From contig OX388313.1 of the NCBI GenBank assembly GCA_947579605.1, positions 31,189,214 through 31,253,213 of the forward strand: 64,000 nucleotides of DNA, in the 5' to 3' direction. Of the stretch, positions 1 to 10,429 are shown piece by piece (the first letter of the stretch is position 1; every line of letters begins with the position of its first letter). The position numbers and the translations under genes were made by a program. The notes under the pieces are model-generated. The model worked only from the letters and a program-made list of their open reading frames with translations, did not search any database and was not told the origin of the DNA. Origin of the DNA: Athripsodes cinereus. Its lineage: Eukaryota; Arthropoda; Insecta; Trichoptera; Leptoceridae.

Positions 1-530
1 GTTTCATGATAAGCAAACTGGATCGACAAAATACCAGGTTAAGCCAGGAATTTGAAGTGTCGCTATCTCGCCGCATAAAATAACGCCACACATCAATGAC
101 TCGTGTTGCTGTGCTTAGAAAATCCTAACAAATATCTATAAAAAGATTCAAGATCTACAAATGTGGTGGACGTTCCATTCTTTCATCCAAGCAAAGTTAC
201 ACTTCGAACTAAAATAAAGTGTTTAATTGAGAGACTGTTGTCAGACATGCAGGTACAACCTGAAACTCAAAACCAACAAGTTGATGACAATGGCAATGAA
301 GAAGTCACGCCTTTATCGAATCTATTAAATGATGAGCCTTCGCCTATACTAGAAGATGAATTAGAGCACAGTCTCCGTACAGAATGGATAGCCAAGTAAT
401 ATGAAGTCAACTACACCTAATAGCGTGGAAGCTGAACATGCTTTTTCCGCCGCTGGCTATTTATGCAACAAGATTAGATCAAATCTAAAAAATGAAACGT
501 TAGATACTTATCATTTCTTCGATAGTATTA
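1..530 (+). pseudogene. hAT-family transposase, C-terminal remnant, frameshifted
   Basis: This is the 3' part of a hAT (Ac/hobo/Tol2-like) transposase gene, now broken. The clearest segment is read from 401 (frame 2), where the hAT dimerisation signature around NSVEAEHAFSAAGYLCNKIR and a following NLKNETLDTYHF is visible. This block closes most hAT transposases and mediates oligomerisation. Upstream, a different frame (163-399) carries an acidic segment ending in a stop at 397-399. The first 150 bases give short stretches resembling the region before the dimerisation domain, in two frames with stops. At least two frame changes and several stops make it non-functional. The catalytic DDE region must lie off the left edge of the window. 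The reading frame is lost at about 530, where a LINE tail begins. The hAT assignment is secure for the C-terminal block and weaker for the first 160 bases. Confidence 0.8.
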
Positions 531-676
531 TTTATTTATTTATTTATTTATTTATTCTTTTTGCACATCATCATTACATAACAGTGTTAACAAAATAATA
601 TAAAATTTTAGAAACTAGGACGATGTGCAGTGGCGAGATTATCACTATAAAGTGATTTCTTCCATCTAACCACTTC
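530..676 (-). mobile_element. LINE 3' end, tail family B
   Basis: Read on the minus strand this is a LINE 3' terminus: a GGTTAGATGGAAGA block, a hairpin (641-656, stem ATCACT/AGTGAT), a CTCGCCACTG block, then about 85 bases ending in repeated AAAT units (530-555 on this strand as TTTA repeats). The same arrangement is found at 45345-45485 and 45835-45930, and a related one in tail family A. It interrupts the hAT remnant, so it inserted later. No coding portion is attached, which fits 5' truncation. Confidence 0.75.
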
Positions 677-724
677 CATCTAACATCTAACCAATTATCA
701 GAAAAAAAGCTATTTTTTTATGCC

Positions 725-935
725 TCTAAAAGTCGAAACTTCTTCTTCTTCTTCTTATGGCCTTAAACCCGTACTTCCAGCTCACTCAACCATCGTACGG
801 CTGCCTCCGAGGCGTCGTGTATTTCTCTCAGTCCCCCGTCAAAGGAATATAGGGGGCACTGCTCCACGATGTGGTCCATGCTCTGGGTTTCCCCGCATGG
901 GCAGGTGGGTGAATCAGCCATCCCCCACTGAGTCG
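725..935 (-). mobile_element. LINE fragment, C-terminal zinc-finger region with (GAA)n tail
   Basis: On the minus strand the sequence encodes a short piece with the pattern C-x-C-G-x4-M-x2-I-x3-C (residues CPCGETQSMDHIVEQCPL), the cysteine/histidine motif found at the C-terminus of many non-LTR reverse transcriptases. It continues to a stop followed by a (GAA)n run (739-757 on the plus strand as CTT repeats), which would be the 3' tail. The rest of the element is absent, so it is a severely 5'-truncated copy. The motif resembles the CDCGAAQTMPHLLECP segment at 50.2 kb, but the two are different families. Confidence 0.65.
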
Positions 936-1149
936 AAACTAATAAATATGTTAAATTGTCAATACAAATATATTAGGTGAAAAGTTGTATTATATTGTTC
1001 CTTACAAGAAACTGATTATTTATACCTCAAAAACATCATTATTTCCACTTGTTAATTAGTAATATGAGTAAAAAACTGCATAATAATAAAAAAATATCAA
1101 ATTTACTCGTCTTTATTTGATATATTTTTTAAATGACTAAATGTCTACT

Positions 1150-1271
1150 TGAAACAGTTTTTTTTATTAAAAAATCTCAATCCCGCAAATCCCGCGGGAT
1201 CCGCGGGACTGACGACCTCAATCCCGCAGTCTTGCGGGATCGTGATTTTGATGCGGGATTGGATTCCCTAG
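1150..1271 (+). repeat. GC-rich inverted-repeat cluster, probable hAT right terminus
   Basis: Short repeats of the type ATCCCGC and GCGGGAT alternate in both orientations (1180-1263) in otherwise AT-rich DNA, ending in GGATTGGATTCCCTAG. Dense inverted subterminal repeats next to a TAGGGA-like end are typical of hAT elements. With the transposase remnant at 1-530 this could be the right end of the same element. The matching left end is outside the window, so neither the inverted repeat nor the target duplication can be checked here. Confidence 0.45.
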
Positions 1272-3809
1272 TCCCCAGCATACGCACCTGAAATGCTGGA
1301 ACTTCAAAGAAGTCCTACATCTCAGGAGCAATCTAATCTACTTTCATCTCCTTTCTCATTTGATGAACTGTCTTCCGCCGTTCACTCTGCAGGGGATTCT
1401 TCTCCCGGACCTGATCTCATACCATACTCTTTTTTCCGACATGCTCCTAAACTTCTTTTAATAAAGCTATTGGAATTATATAATTTAATTCTGAGGAGTG
1501 GAAACATTCCTTCTTCCTGGAAAAGGCAATCCATTGTTCCAATCCTTAAGCCCGGAAAAAACCCTTCTCTACCTTCATCATATCGCCCAATCGCATTGTC
1601 TTGTTGCTTTTTGAAGATCCTAGAACGCATGTTAAAAAAAAGACTGGAATATTTTTTTGAAAACTCTGGTACATTTCTCTCCTTTCAATTTGGATTTAGA
1701 AAGGGAAGATCTTGTATGGATAACTTGAGTATTCTAGTAACTGATATACACATTGCAAGATCTAATAAGAGTGATCTAGCGGCCTGTTTCCTAGATATTT
1801 GTGGGGCATATGATAGCGTTCTCTTACCTGTATTGTTTCAGAAAATGTCATCTGCGGGCTTACCCAATTCATTATGTTGTCTTATTTTTAACATAATGTG
1901 CGAAAGGAGTATGGTAATTAACTCCTTCCATGGGCTTGTCGAAAGAAAAGTGTATAAAGGACTCCCACAAGGATCGGCGCTTAGCCCAATTCTTTTTAAT
2001 CTATACACTCACGACATTGGAAACGCTCTGCCTCCTGAAGTCTATATACTTCAATACGCAGATGACTTCGTTATCTATTGTTCTGTTGGTTCCACGCTCA
2101 CTGCGGGTGAGAAACTTGAAGCATCCCTTAATCTCTTAGGTGAATGGTTTAGTGCCAATGGTATGACTCTTTCACCTTCCAAAAGCCAACTCGTTGTTTT
2201 CTCAAACAAACATAAACCCTCCAATATATCTTTAAAGTGCAACAATTCCACTATTTCAAGTTGTGAATCAGTAAAGTTTTTGGGGGTCACTTTGCACAGA
2301 AAACTCTCTTGGAACCTTCATATTGACAATATAATAGCCAAGTGCGAAAAAAATATAAACATCCTCAGAGCGGTTTCTAGAGTCTGGTGGGGGGCCCACC
2401 CGACTACTATGAGAATACTTTACTCATCCCTCATCCGAAGCCTCATCGACTATGCATGCTTCCTAATGGATCCCCTTCCAAATTATTTAAGCGCAAAACT
2501 AGAAAGAGTTCAGAATAAATGCCTGAGACTGATACTGGGAGCCATGAGATCGTCTCCAATAATAGCCTTGCAGGCAGAGTGTGTAGAGATGCCCCTTTGC
2601 CTAAGGCGAGTTTTTCTATCTCACAAATTCGTTTTGAGGAGATTGAGCATGGGTCCTCATATGTTGCTCCTCAAATTACAAACATTGTTGGAGCTTTGCT
2701 TAAATTCTCCTTATTGGCGTAATAGAAAGTACCCTCTTTTGTGCTCCTCTTGGGAGTATGTAACCCAAAGTTTCTCTTCTTCAATTCACCTTACACCTTC
2801 AACTCATCATTCTATTCCATTCAATTATTCATTGCAGGCATGCAATATTGTTGATTCGATAGGTTTGGATAAATCAGTTTTTACATTGAGCCCGCAGGTC
2901 GTGAATATCCTTTTCCTTCATAGAGTGAATAGTGAATGGCCTGCCCATACGATCTTCTTTACGGATGGGTCTAAATCTCATACAAATGAATGTGGATCGG
3001 CTGTTTACTCTCCTTCTCTTCAAGTCGAACTTCAATTTCAACTCCCATCTTCTGCATCTGTTTTTACAGCAGAATGTTTAGCTCTCAGAGAGGCGTTAGG
3101 GGTAATTGTCGAAAGATTACTTTCACGGGCAATTGTCTTTACTGATTCCCTTAGCCTCGTATCGCTTCTAGGGCGAAAGGGTAGTTTGTCATCAAATAAT
3201 TGTATAATCCACGATATTTTAAGATTGATGTTCGAGGCATCAAGTAAAAATATTGAGTTGGTGATTGCTTGGATCCCTTCTCATGTGGGTATTGCCGGAA
3301 ACGAGAAAGTAGATATTCTGGCTAAGGAAGCATGTTCTTGTGGTATATTGCCAAATGCATTTGTACTTCCTATAGGAGATTGTCTGGGTGTTGTAAGAGA
3401 TAAAATTTATGAGAAGTGGAATTATTCATTTATCGGGTCTGTATCTGGGTCTCATTATAAAGGAATTCAGCCTTCAATCCCCTCGCAACCTTGGTTTCAA
3501 GAAACAAAATGGCCAAAATTAAACATTTCGCTTCTCTGTAGAATGAGGATAGGACATTGTGCTATTGCCTCTCATTTGGCCAGAATCAATATTCTGGATT
3601 CCCCTATGTGCGAATGCGGGGAGGACACGGAAACTCTGGACCACGTTTTCTTTGGTTGCCCACTCCTACCTAATCAAGAATTTTCTCAGACGATTAGGAA
3701 GTTGGGTTTTAATTTTCCCATTTCTGTCCATTCTCTTTTGGCCCAAAATTGTAATAAAGTGAACCTAGCCTTAATAAATCACCTTAAAAAATTTAATAAG
3801 AACATCTAA
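1272..3809 (+). CDS. I-type LINE ORF2 segment: reverse transcriptase plus RNase H
   Basis: An uninterrupted 838-codon frame (first ATG 1293; open from 1272) from a non-LTR retrotransposon. The product would copy element RNA into DNA at a nicked target and degrade the RNA strand. The RT fingers motif SPGPD lies near residue 37, the YRPIAL block near 100, PQGSALSP near 226 and the catalytic YADD at 255-258. An RNase H domain follows with all four acidic residues in place: D558 (TDGS), E594 (AECLAL), D618 (TDSLSL) and D674 (NEKVDILA). A C-x-C-x8-H-x4-C zinc motif sits at 773-789. RT plus RNase H plus this zinc motif fits the I clade and relatives; R1 and Jockey clades normally lack RNase H. The N-terminal endonuclease is missing, so the frame is a 5'-truncated or interrupted ORF2. 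The ATG is not necessarily a native start, because the frame runs up to the edge of the hAT-like terminus. No stops or frameshifts suggest a fairly young copy. Confidence 0.9.
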   Translation, partial: SPAYAPEMLELQRSPTSQEQSNLLSSPFSFDELSSAVHSAGDSSPGPDLIPYSFFRHAPKLLLIKLLELYNLILRSGNIPSSWKRQSIVPILKPGKNPSLPSSYRPIALSCCFLKILERMLKKRLEYFFENSGTFLSFQFGFRKGRSCMDNLSILVTDIHIARSNKSDLAACFLDICGAYDSVLLPVLFQKMSSAGLPNSLCCLIFNIMCERSMVINSFHGLVERKVYKGLPQGSALSPILFNLYTHDIGNALPPEVYILQYADDFVIYCSVGSTLTAGEKLEASLNLLGEWFSANGMTLSPSKSQLVVFSNKHKPSNISLKCNNSTISSCESVKFLGVTLHRKLSWNLHIDNIIAKCEKNINILRAVSRVWWGAHPTTMRILYSSLIRSLIDYACFLMDPLPNYLSAKLERVQNKCLRLILGAMRSSPIIALQAECVEMPLCLRRVFLSHKFVLRRLSMGPHMLLLKLQTLLELCLNSPYWRNRKYPLLCSSWEYVTQSFSSSIHLTPSTHHSIPFNYSLQACNIVDSIGLDKSVFTLSPQVVNILFLHRVNSEWPAHTIFFTDGSKSHTNECGSAVYSPSLQVELQFQLPSSASVFTAECLALREALGVIVERLLSRAIVFTDSLSLVSLLGRKGSLSSNNCIIHDILRLMFEASSKNIELVIAWIPSHVGIAGNEKVDILAKEACSCGILPNAFVLPIGDCLGVVRDKIYEKWNYSFIGSVSGSHYKGIQPSIPSQPWFQETKWPKLNISLLCRMRIGHCAIASHLARINILDSPMCECGEDTETLDHVFFGCPLLPNQEFSQTIRKLGFNFPISVHSLLAQNCNKVNLALINHLKKFNKNI

Positions 3810-4490
3810 ATTATTAATTTTAATAAGAATAAATTTCAATAATAAATTATACCTAATGATAAATTGTTTTATAGTAAATGTTTTTGAAACAAATTATTAT
3901 TATAAAAATAATAATAAATTTTGACAAAGATTTTTTTTTTGTAAGACTACGATGTGTTTAACATCAAATATATTCCTGAAAACGGCCCTGTGATTGCAAC
4001 GATGTCGCCACACAAGCGGTGTGCATGTATTGGTTACTCGGGCGGGGAGTTCATTGATCCCAATGCCCTTGAGATGTACTTGCCGCACGTGGCGACTGAA
4101 ACGGCAGTAACTATGTAGCTATGTACTAATGAATACCCACTACGTTAAGACATTGTACTCACAGCAGTGAGTATATAGGCATAATTCACTCGATGTCGGG
4201 TGCCTTGCCGAAAAGAAAAAGAAGAAGAAGAATATCTATGCATACCTATGTATCTATTTGCTATGTATATAAAACATGAATTTGCAGTGGTCGATATAGT
4301 GTAAGATGTATAGAGATACCCAACTATATACTTGCATGCCTATGCTTGGTTGGTAAGTACCATGTGCCCGAGCAAACTATGAATATATGCCTGTATCTAT
4401 GTATTTATTAATAGAGCACTAGTGTTACCTAGTTGTGTTAGCTTGTATTTTTTTTTATGTTTTTGTTGATTGATTTGTCGTTTGTAAGTG
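3810..4490. other. LINE 3' UTR and unassigned DNA
   Basis: Directly after the I-type ORF comes AT-rich sequence with TAA/AAT-rich stretches up to about 3925, plausible as the element's 3' UTR and TAA-type tail. 3950-4235 is richer in GC, has no recognisable coding content and ends in AAG repeats (4210-4235), possibly the tail of another unrecognised LINE. 4236-4490 shows nothing I can name. Confidence 0.4.
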
Positions 4491-4570
4491 AAGACTGTAT
4501 TATTTTTTGATCATGTTATTTGTAAAAAGGCGCAAGCCGTATATTTCATAAATAAATAAATAAATAAATA
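4490..4570 (+). mobile_element. LINE 3' end, tail family C
   Basis: A run ending AAAAAGG-CGCAAGCCGTATATTTC followed by six AAAT/AAAT-like units. The short hairpin GGC-GCAA-GCC (4529-4538) directly before the tail is shared with copies at 15.6, 24.5, 35.0, 37.5 and 45.55 kb, where loop and flanking bases differ. No coding part is attached. Confidence 0.65.
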
Positions 4571-5560
4571 ATAAAGTTTCAATACACGTTTAGCAAAGGT
4601 AGATGATGTAAAATAATTTATTTCCTTATGGCAGGAAATACTATATTCCTTTTTACAATTTCCTGCGAATACAATTTAGATTATTCTTATACCTACACTA
4701 TTAATCAGTGGCGGGAATATATTTTTTATTGGTCATACTTCTTTCACAATAATTAGGTATGTGAATTTGAACAAAAGATTCATTCATTTGTTATTCATAC
4801 CATCACAGCATTTTGCACAAAGCCAGAGGACTCTATGTGTGCATTAAACAAGTTATCTTCTTCGTGCCAATAAAAGTTAAATACATTCAAAATTGGTGGC
4901 ATATCTCATCGCTAATTTGAAAAATGTCGTATACGTGATATTTTACGAATATCTGCGATTCACAAGATATTCGAAAACTTAAAAAAAAGGGTAGTGAGAT
5001 ACCAATTTCGTTGCCTGGGACTACACAGAATAAAAAAATATCTAAATTAAATATTCTGAACAAACAAAATAGCCGACTTTTTAAATTTCTATCCATGCTG
5101 CCGATTTTTAATTTGATAAAGAAACTTGATATAATATTGTTATTGCTTGATCACTCATATGTTGCGATATTTGCCAAAAAAAACATTTTTACTTGTATTT
5201 GATTATTTGTACGTATGTATGCATAGCACGTCAGTGTGGGTTCCCGCTGCATTTTTGGATGTATGGAAGGCACGCCTCTGCTTTTCATAACTTCTTGTAC
5301 CCTTTTTATAAAAAAATCGTCTGTATTGGAACTCGTGCAAGTATAAGACGAGTGTAAAAAAATAATGTAAAATTGTAGAAAGGTAAATGTATTCAACAAT
5401 ATCCGATATTGTAGGAAATAAAGATTATCATTTTCCTAAATTACGACTGGTTTATATTACTTTTATGTTATATTAGAAATTAAACTAGAATTTCCTAAAC
5501 TATTTCAATTCATTTATTCTATTTCATTAAATTTCACTTGTATAAAAAAATCTAATATCT
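4571..5560. other. No gene seen
   Basis: AT-rich sequence without a recognisable protein or repeat. Short open frames here (for example at 4887-5096 on the minus strand) are of random length and have no family features. Confidence 0.5.
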
Positions 5561-5564
5561 AATT

Positions 5565-5925
5565 AAGTTTGAGTGGATGCAAAAGGAGTGTTGTGGATAG
5601 AATGCAAGTAAAAAAATTGAGAGGTTCGGTCATGTGGAGCAAATGGAAGAGGAAAGAATGACAAAGAGGATATACTTGTTTGAAAGAAAGGGTGTGTGAG
5701 GAAGCGCGGGCGTCCGAAAACTATATGGCTTGACCATGTTGATCAAATTCTCAAGGATAGTCGTGTTTTGACTAAGAGAAATCGACGTGCGTGCATGAAA
5801 AATAATATGAATGTGGAAGGAGTGAAAGATATGTAAGGATAGGTCTACATATATGGCGTTCCGTTCTCTCTGCCTACTCCACTTGGGATACGACCTGAGG
5901 AAATAGATAGATAGATAGAAATATC
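5565..5925 (+). mobile_element. 'SAYP' LINE family, 3' coding end (copy 1)
   Basis: A decayed C-terminal part of a LINE reverse transcriptase. It carries the order seen best at 33.3-33.6 kb: a WFGHVE-like block, TKRIYL, GRPR with a following tryptophan, DQIL, RRACM, then SVLSAYP-like sequence and a stop. Small deletions and stops break the frame. It ends near the ATAGATAGATAG run at 5904-5919. The type of C-terminus (RLRWFGHVxRM... GRPRxxW) is characteristic of RTE-like elements; the exact clade is not certain. Confidence 0.7.
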
Positions 5926-6510
5926 CAATTCAATTTACAAAGATAAAAAAGTCTTACAAAAAATATTATTATAGCGTCTGGCAATCTGAACGTCAAATCC
6001 ATCATCTGAGCTTAAATCGCGAGCTATGTTTCTTTTCTTAATCAACCATCCACTGCTTATCATAAACCTTCTACATAGGTCTTTTAGGCTTTTTTGTTCT
6101 GGGTTTTCTGAAATTATTTTCTTCTTCAATGATTCAATTCTTCAATTCTTCTCCATCAAACTATTATTATCGTAAAGTATCTTATCTATTCGCAATCTTT
6201 AATTGGTTCGAAATCTCTCACAGTTCGATTTTTAAATATATCAATCTCGTTCATAAAACTTATTTCTATCTTTGTTCATTAGACGAACATTGAGGGCGAA
6301 AGATTTTGATAATGATAGATAGAACAAGTATGGTAAATTATTACTCGTAAACAACTTAATTTGCATATTTTATACGTAAAATATTACACAAATTATTTAA
6401 CTGTAGGTATATAAAAATATGAATATACATAATTTACATGTATAGACAATACAAACAGATTGAGTTAGACTCTAACTAAGACATGAATCTTATATTATGG
6501 GTAGGTACTT
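5926..6510. other. No gene seen
   Basis: AT-rich DNA. The minus-strand frame at 5935-6129 (64 codons) has no recognisable features. Confidence 0.5.
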
Positions 6511-6511
6511 A

Positions 6512-6675
6512 TGAGTTTGTTGGTAGCCTGGGGGAAGAGTTTAAGCCTCTTATACAAGAGGTGCGCAGTTCGATCCCAGATACCGGCAAACTCTCCTTTC
6601 ACGACGCAAGCTTTTAGCTTACTGTCAATGGTGAATAAAGTTGTATTTGGGTTTCTAGCAATAACCCAGATACAT
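6512..6675 (+). mobile_element. tRNA-derived SINE, family S1
   Basis: About 165 bases beginning GAGTTTGTTGGTAGCCTG, with a polymerase III B-box-like GTTCGATCCC at 6571-6580 and an A-box-like GGTAGCCTGG near the start. The body contains ACGACGCAAGCTTTTAGCTT and ends in TTGGGTTTCTAGCAATAACCC. Related copies lie at 22.07, 38.41, 46.76, 53.06 and 60.97 kb. The tRNA-like head plus unrelated body is the usual SINE layout; such elements are mobilised by a partner LINE. Confidence 0.8.
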
Positions 6676-6721
6676 AGTTTTAAAAATAAAAAATACGACT
6701 AATTTTCAAAACTACTAATTT

Positions 6722-6795
6722 TCCTGGCTGGAAATCAAACTCAGAACCACGTGATTCATAAGCAAGAGCGCTACTTCCACGCCACATCGAAAGTA
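6722..6795 (-). mobile_element. tRNA-like SINE head, family S2 fragment
   Basis: On the minus strand this reads GATGTGGCGTGGAAGTAGCG, then GCTCTTGC, then a B-box-like GGTTCTGAGTTTGATTTCC, matching the head of the S2 SINE at 44.49 kb. Only the tRNA-like head is kept. It is not a functional tRNA: the B box is degenerate and no cloverleaf is maintained. Confidence 0.6.
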
Positions 6796-8324
6796 GAGTA
6801 TAAGAGACTTATTCTTATCTGGGACTTTTAATAATAATTTGAAAGCTTTATCGATAAAGGGCAATTTACATTATACGCGCAAAGTCGAGTTCAAAGTTAA
6901 TGATATAATATTATAATTCCAGTGTATATATATAGGCAATCAAAATAATAATATATTTACTTATACCTATCTAGTTGCCTTGTTACATAAAATATCCTAC
7001 AAATAAATAATATCTCTGTATGTATTTTGATGAATAAATAAACGAATACCAATCTGTTATGATACCTACTAATTTACAAGCATATAATAATATTATTATT
7101 ATTATACATATATGTATACTTAGTTAGCTTTCAGAATATGCCTATTATAGTTAATTGGAAAGGTTGTACCTACATATTTATGTACATTCTCTGTTAGCTA
7201 CAAAGTTAGGATAATTTATCAATAATCATACACTCATTAACTCTGTAATAGCTACTCCTACCATATAAACTGTTACATAAGGCACATGAAACTTGATGAA
7301 GATTATCAGTATCTACAACCTACGAGTTTAACAATAATATACTATGATTAGGCTAATCGTTTGTATGTACTCTCGATTGACGGAATTTGGTGGAAGCACT
7401 TCCACGTGGATATATGGCCCTCTGTATCACTATTAAAAACTTAATGTGTTTTCTATGTAACCATTCATCTGTAGTAATAGCGTGTTTTCCATGCAAGTCG
7501 AAAGATGGAGCTACACCTGATTTTTTCAGACTTAAATATAATAAAATAATAATGAGCAGGTAATAATTCGATCTTTTAAATATATGTATTGCATACAGTC
7601 GCACACTATGCATAAATTCTATTAGTTACTTCGATGTGACGCTGTCGAAACCTTAATACATTATCGGTGAATCTAAAATGTTTACACAATTTTTTGTTTG
7701 TCATATTTTACGAATATCTGTTCTAAAAGTGGGACACTCGAATAATTAAAAAAAAATAGTAGGAAGCCTATTTTTGTCAGATACTCCATGGACTAGGCCT
7801 TGATGTGTAAGTCGTCTGAATATGTCTCGATAATAATAAACTGTTGCTGACTGTCTTATCTCATTTCCAGGGAAACATTCTTATCTCTTATTATCACTTT
7901 AGTTCGTACATTTGTTTTTGTGTCCAGTCTTAATCTTTCCATCCCAATAGATAGCAGTAAATATCGCCTTATCGTTACCTAGAATCAGATCTTCAAAACT
8001 ACAGCCTTAATTAATATCATTTAAGTAATAGAATATTGTTAATGTCGGTGCGAATAAATGTTTGAATATTTAATTGTCTTAAATACTGTTAGTTGTAAGA
8101 TTAAACTATGTAGTTATTAATTACATCCTTCTCGTGTGTAAATAAATAAATTATAGAGTAAGTGTATTTTCATCTCAAGAAATTGCGAGTTAAATTAATT
8201 GAATATTAAACCAAGTCAAATATTTGATACAATGTAATGATAATGTGTAAGTTGAGTTGACAGTATTCATGTACGCAAAATTTGTAGAAGTCTTATTTAG
8301 GAATATGTACAAATTACCTGTTTC
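6796..8324. other. No gene seen
   Basis: AT-rich DNA with trinucleotide (ATT)-type runs near 7090. The minus-strand frame at 7353-7613 (86 codons) lacks any recognisable domain and I treat it as chance. Confidence 0.5.
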
Positions 8325-8465
8325 CGTGTAGCACCCAGTAAAGAATTGATCTCTCACTTTTTTCCGTGAACTTTTGAGTGTCCTGTAAAAGGCAGGTGTT
8401 TGAAAAAGTAAAGACATTTTACATCTAAAATTCAGCGATGAGGTTTACCACAATCCTGAATGTCA
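8325..8465 (+). repeat. (TAG)n-tailed dispersed repeat, family T, 5' half
   Basis: Matches the first half of family T (best copy 55345-55602): GTAGCACCC-AGTAAAGAATT, GTGTCCTGTAAAAGGCAGGTG, TTCAGCGATGAGGTTT and TCCTGAATGTC in the same order. The distal half with the CAGCTGGTCTGCTGG and GGGATATGCCGTGATGG blocks is missing. Confidence 0.75.
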
Positions 8466-9224
8466 AAAAAAATCAAAATGGTATAAAAATGTCAAATATT
8501 GGTTAAAAGTCATTAGTTAAATTTCAAAAGTTAATAAAAAAAATTGATAGAAAAAATTTATTATAAAAGGTTATAAAGTTATAACACTATTTTATTCCAC
8601 TATGAGAAATTTTTAATCGTTATAACGTTTGATGATTATCAATCAAATGCCTATTTGATGTTTAAACCTACATATAAGGTATAGGGGAAATACATGTATA
8701 TTTCCCTAGGATGAAATTTCCGTGAAAAACTATAGCAAATTAAATTAATTTCTCTATTACTCTTTTATATTCATTGCTATTATTTGAAACTACCCTTTCA
8801 TTGAAAATCGATGAATTAAAATAGTACGAAAATAACTATAGCAAACCCCACGAGAGTAATTTCATTTCATTTAAACTATCCGGGCTATCAAATGGCTGTA
8901 GTGGAAATTAATAAAAGTTTGATAATTATTTATTACCTCTTCTACTAAATAATAGAACGCCGTACAGTAAAGCTACAAATTATATTATCTAGAAATATCA
9001 TGTTGAAGAATCATTCGGATTAATGACTTTTCTTCAATTGACTAAGTGTTTTGAAAAACTACGATTTATTTTGTAGAAAAACAGCAAGCCTGTTTTGAAT
9101 TTTTCCAAATATTTACAAAGTTACTAATATGAAGATGTTTTGAATCGACTCAAGTTACTAACTTTTGATATTTCGATCTAGAATTTACAATTCTTTTCGA
9201 TGGCCCTACAGTTCATATCGAGCC
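8466..9224. other. No gene seen
   Basis: Very AT-rich sequence with no convincing frame, repeat or structure. Confidence 0.5.
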
Positions 9225-9431
9225 TTATTGGCCTCCATCAGCCAACTCCTTCTCGCGAGTCCAACTCCTCCTTTCTCCAGCTGCGGTTTTCCAGTCTGTC
9301 ATCGGTAAGAGTTGATTTGCGTCCATTCTCATCTTATCCTCCCATCTCAGCCTAGGTCTGTCAACTCTTCTTTTCCCACCCGAATCTTCCTCAAGGATCC
9401 TTTTTGGTACCCGTAAAGACAGCATTCTCAA
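9225..9431 (-). mobile_element. LINE C-terminal coding fragment
   Basis: A 68-codon minus-strand frame whose middle, GGKRRVDRPRLRWEDKMRMD, followed by a WKTAAGERRSWTREK-like block resembles the GxPxxRWxDxxxxD...W...A.DR..W pattern at the C-terminus of RTE-like reverse transcriptases. The frame is lost on both sides. It differs enough from the SAYP family to be a separate family. Confidence 0.55.
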
Positions 9432-10240
9432 TTAATTTATTCAAAATTTACAATTACTAATATATTTTTAAGATAAACGCCTTTAGCATCCCTAATCATC
9501 ATAATTGTATAAGTATTTAATGAATATCAATATAAAATATTCATGTGTATAAATATTGTAATATTTTAGATGCCTTCTCACCGTACTTGTCTTTCCAAAG
9601 AAATAAATAAATGTCGGAATGGGCTGTAGACTTATTTTATTTCGAAATTTTATTTAAAGACCCGTAAATATTTTAAGTATTCAATGTGCAGTACAGCATA
9701 CCTACGTGGATTAACCGCCGAAGCTTAAGAAAATGATACACTTATATCAAGGAGTTCGTCAGGTTGGACTTGAGTCTACATCATTCAGTTTTCGGCTGGT
9801 TAATGAGTTTATTCATAACTTAATAAAATTATGCCGGAAAACTTAATTAAGTTTTTCAGACAGGCTGTTTAGGCTGTTTAAAAACAAATGTGTTATCACA
9901 ATCATCCAACAACGTATTATCCTACGTACTGTACGTCATAGCAACTAACTTCGTGTCGGCATCGTAGCGAAACGGAAACGTTTCCGAACTTTTCCACAAC
10001 ACAACACTAGCTCCGCTACGTGTGTATTTCAGAAACTAGGTACCTACCTTCACACAACTCGTTGCCATACTAAATTTATGTTTTTAATAGAGTTTCAGGA
10101 TCACGAGCAGTATATTTAATCAAAAACTGTTATAACTTTCCTACGAGTTTTGTATCCATCGTATTAATATACAAAGTATCATAATTCGACGGTCCAGTTC
10201 CACACATCAACAAGTCAAAATTTACGGAAATTTTGATAAA
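9432..10240. other. No gene seen
   Basis: Mixed AT-rich DNA. Short AAATAAAT runs (about 9601-9611) may be worn LINE tails. No coding sequence recognised. Confidence 0.45.
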
Positions 10241-10390
10241 TCCGGGTTAGTTGGAAAACATCGCGTTTTAGCGATGAACTCGCCCTCTGTACATTGAATT
10301 GAATAACTGATATTTTTATGATGCTTTGTATTGATTTGTAGTAATTACACCAATGTACAGTGAAGAATAAAATAAATAAATAAATAAAAT
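10241..10390 (+). mobile_element. LINE 3' end, tail family A
   Basis: Begins CCGGGTTAGTTGGAAAACA, has a hairpin at 10260-10275 (stem ATCGC/GCGAT), then AACTCGCCCTCTGTACATTG, TGATATTTTTATGATGC, AATGTACAGTGAAGAATAAA and an AAAT tail. The same tail closes the LINE with RT coding at 11.3-12.36 kb, which identifies this as a 3'-only copy of that family. Confidence 0.8.
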
Positions 10391-10429
10391 TGGTAATTCA
10401 TAAAATCAGCTCCATTCAATCAATTCCAC

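Noticed and set aside
720..980. 86-codon plus-strand frame with a serine run
   Set aside because: It is the complement of a LINE C-terminal zinc motif and its (GAA)n tail, which is the meaningful strand.
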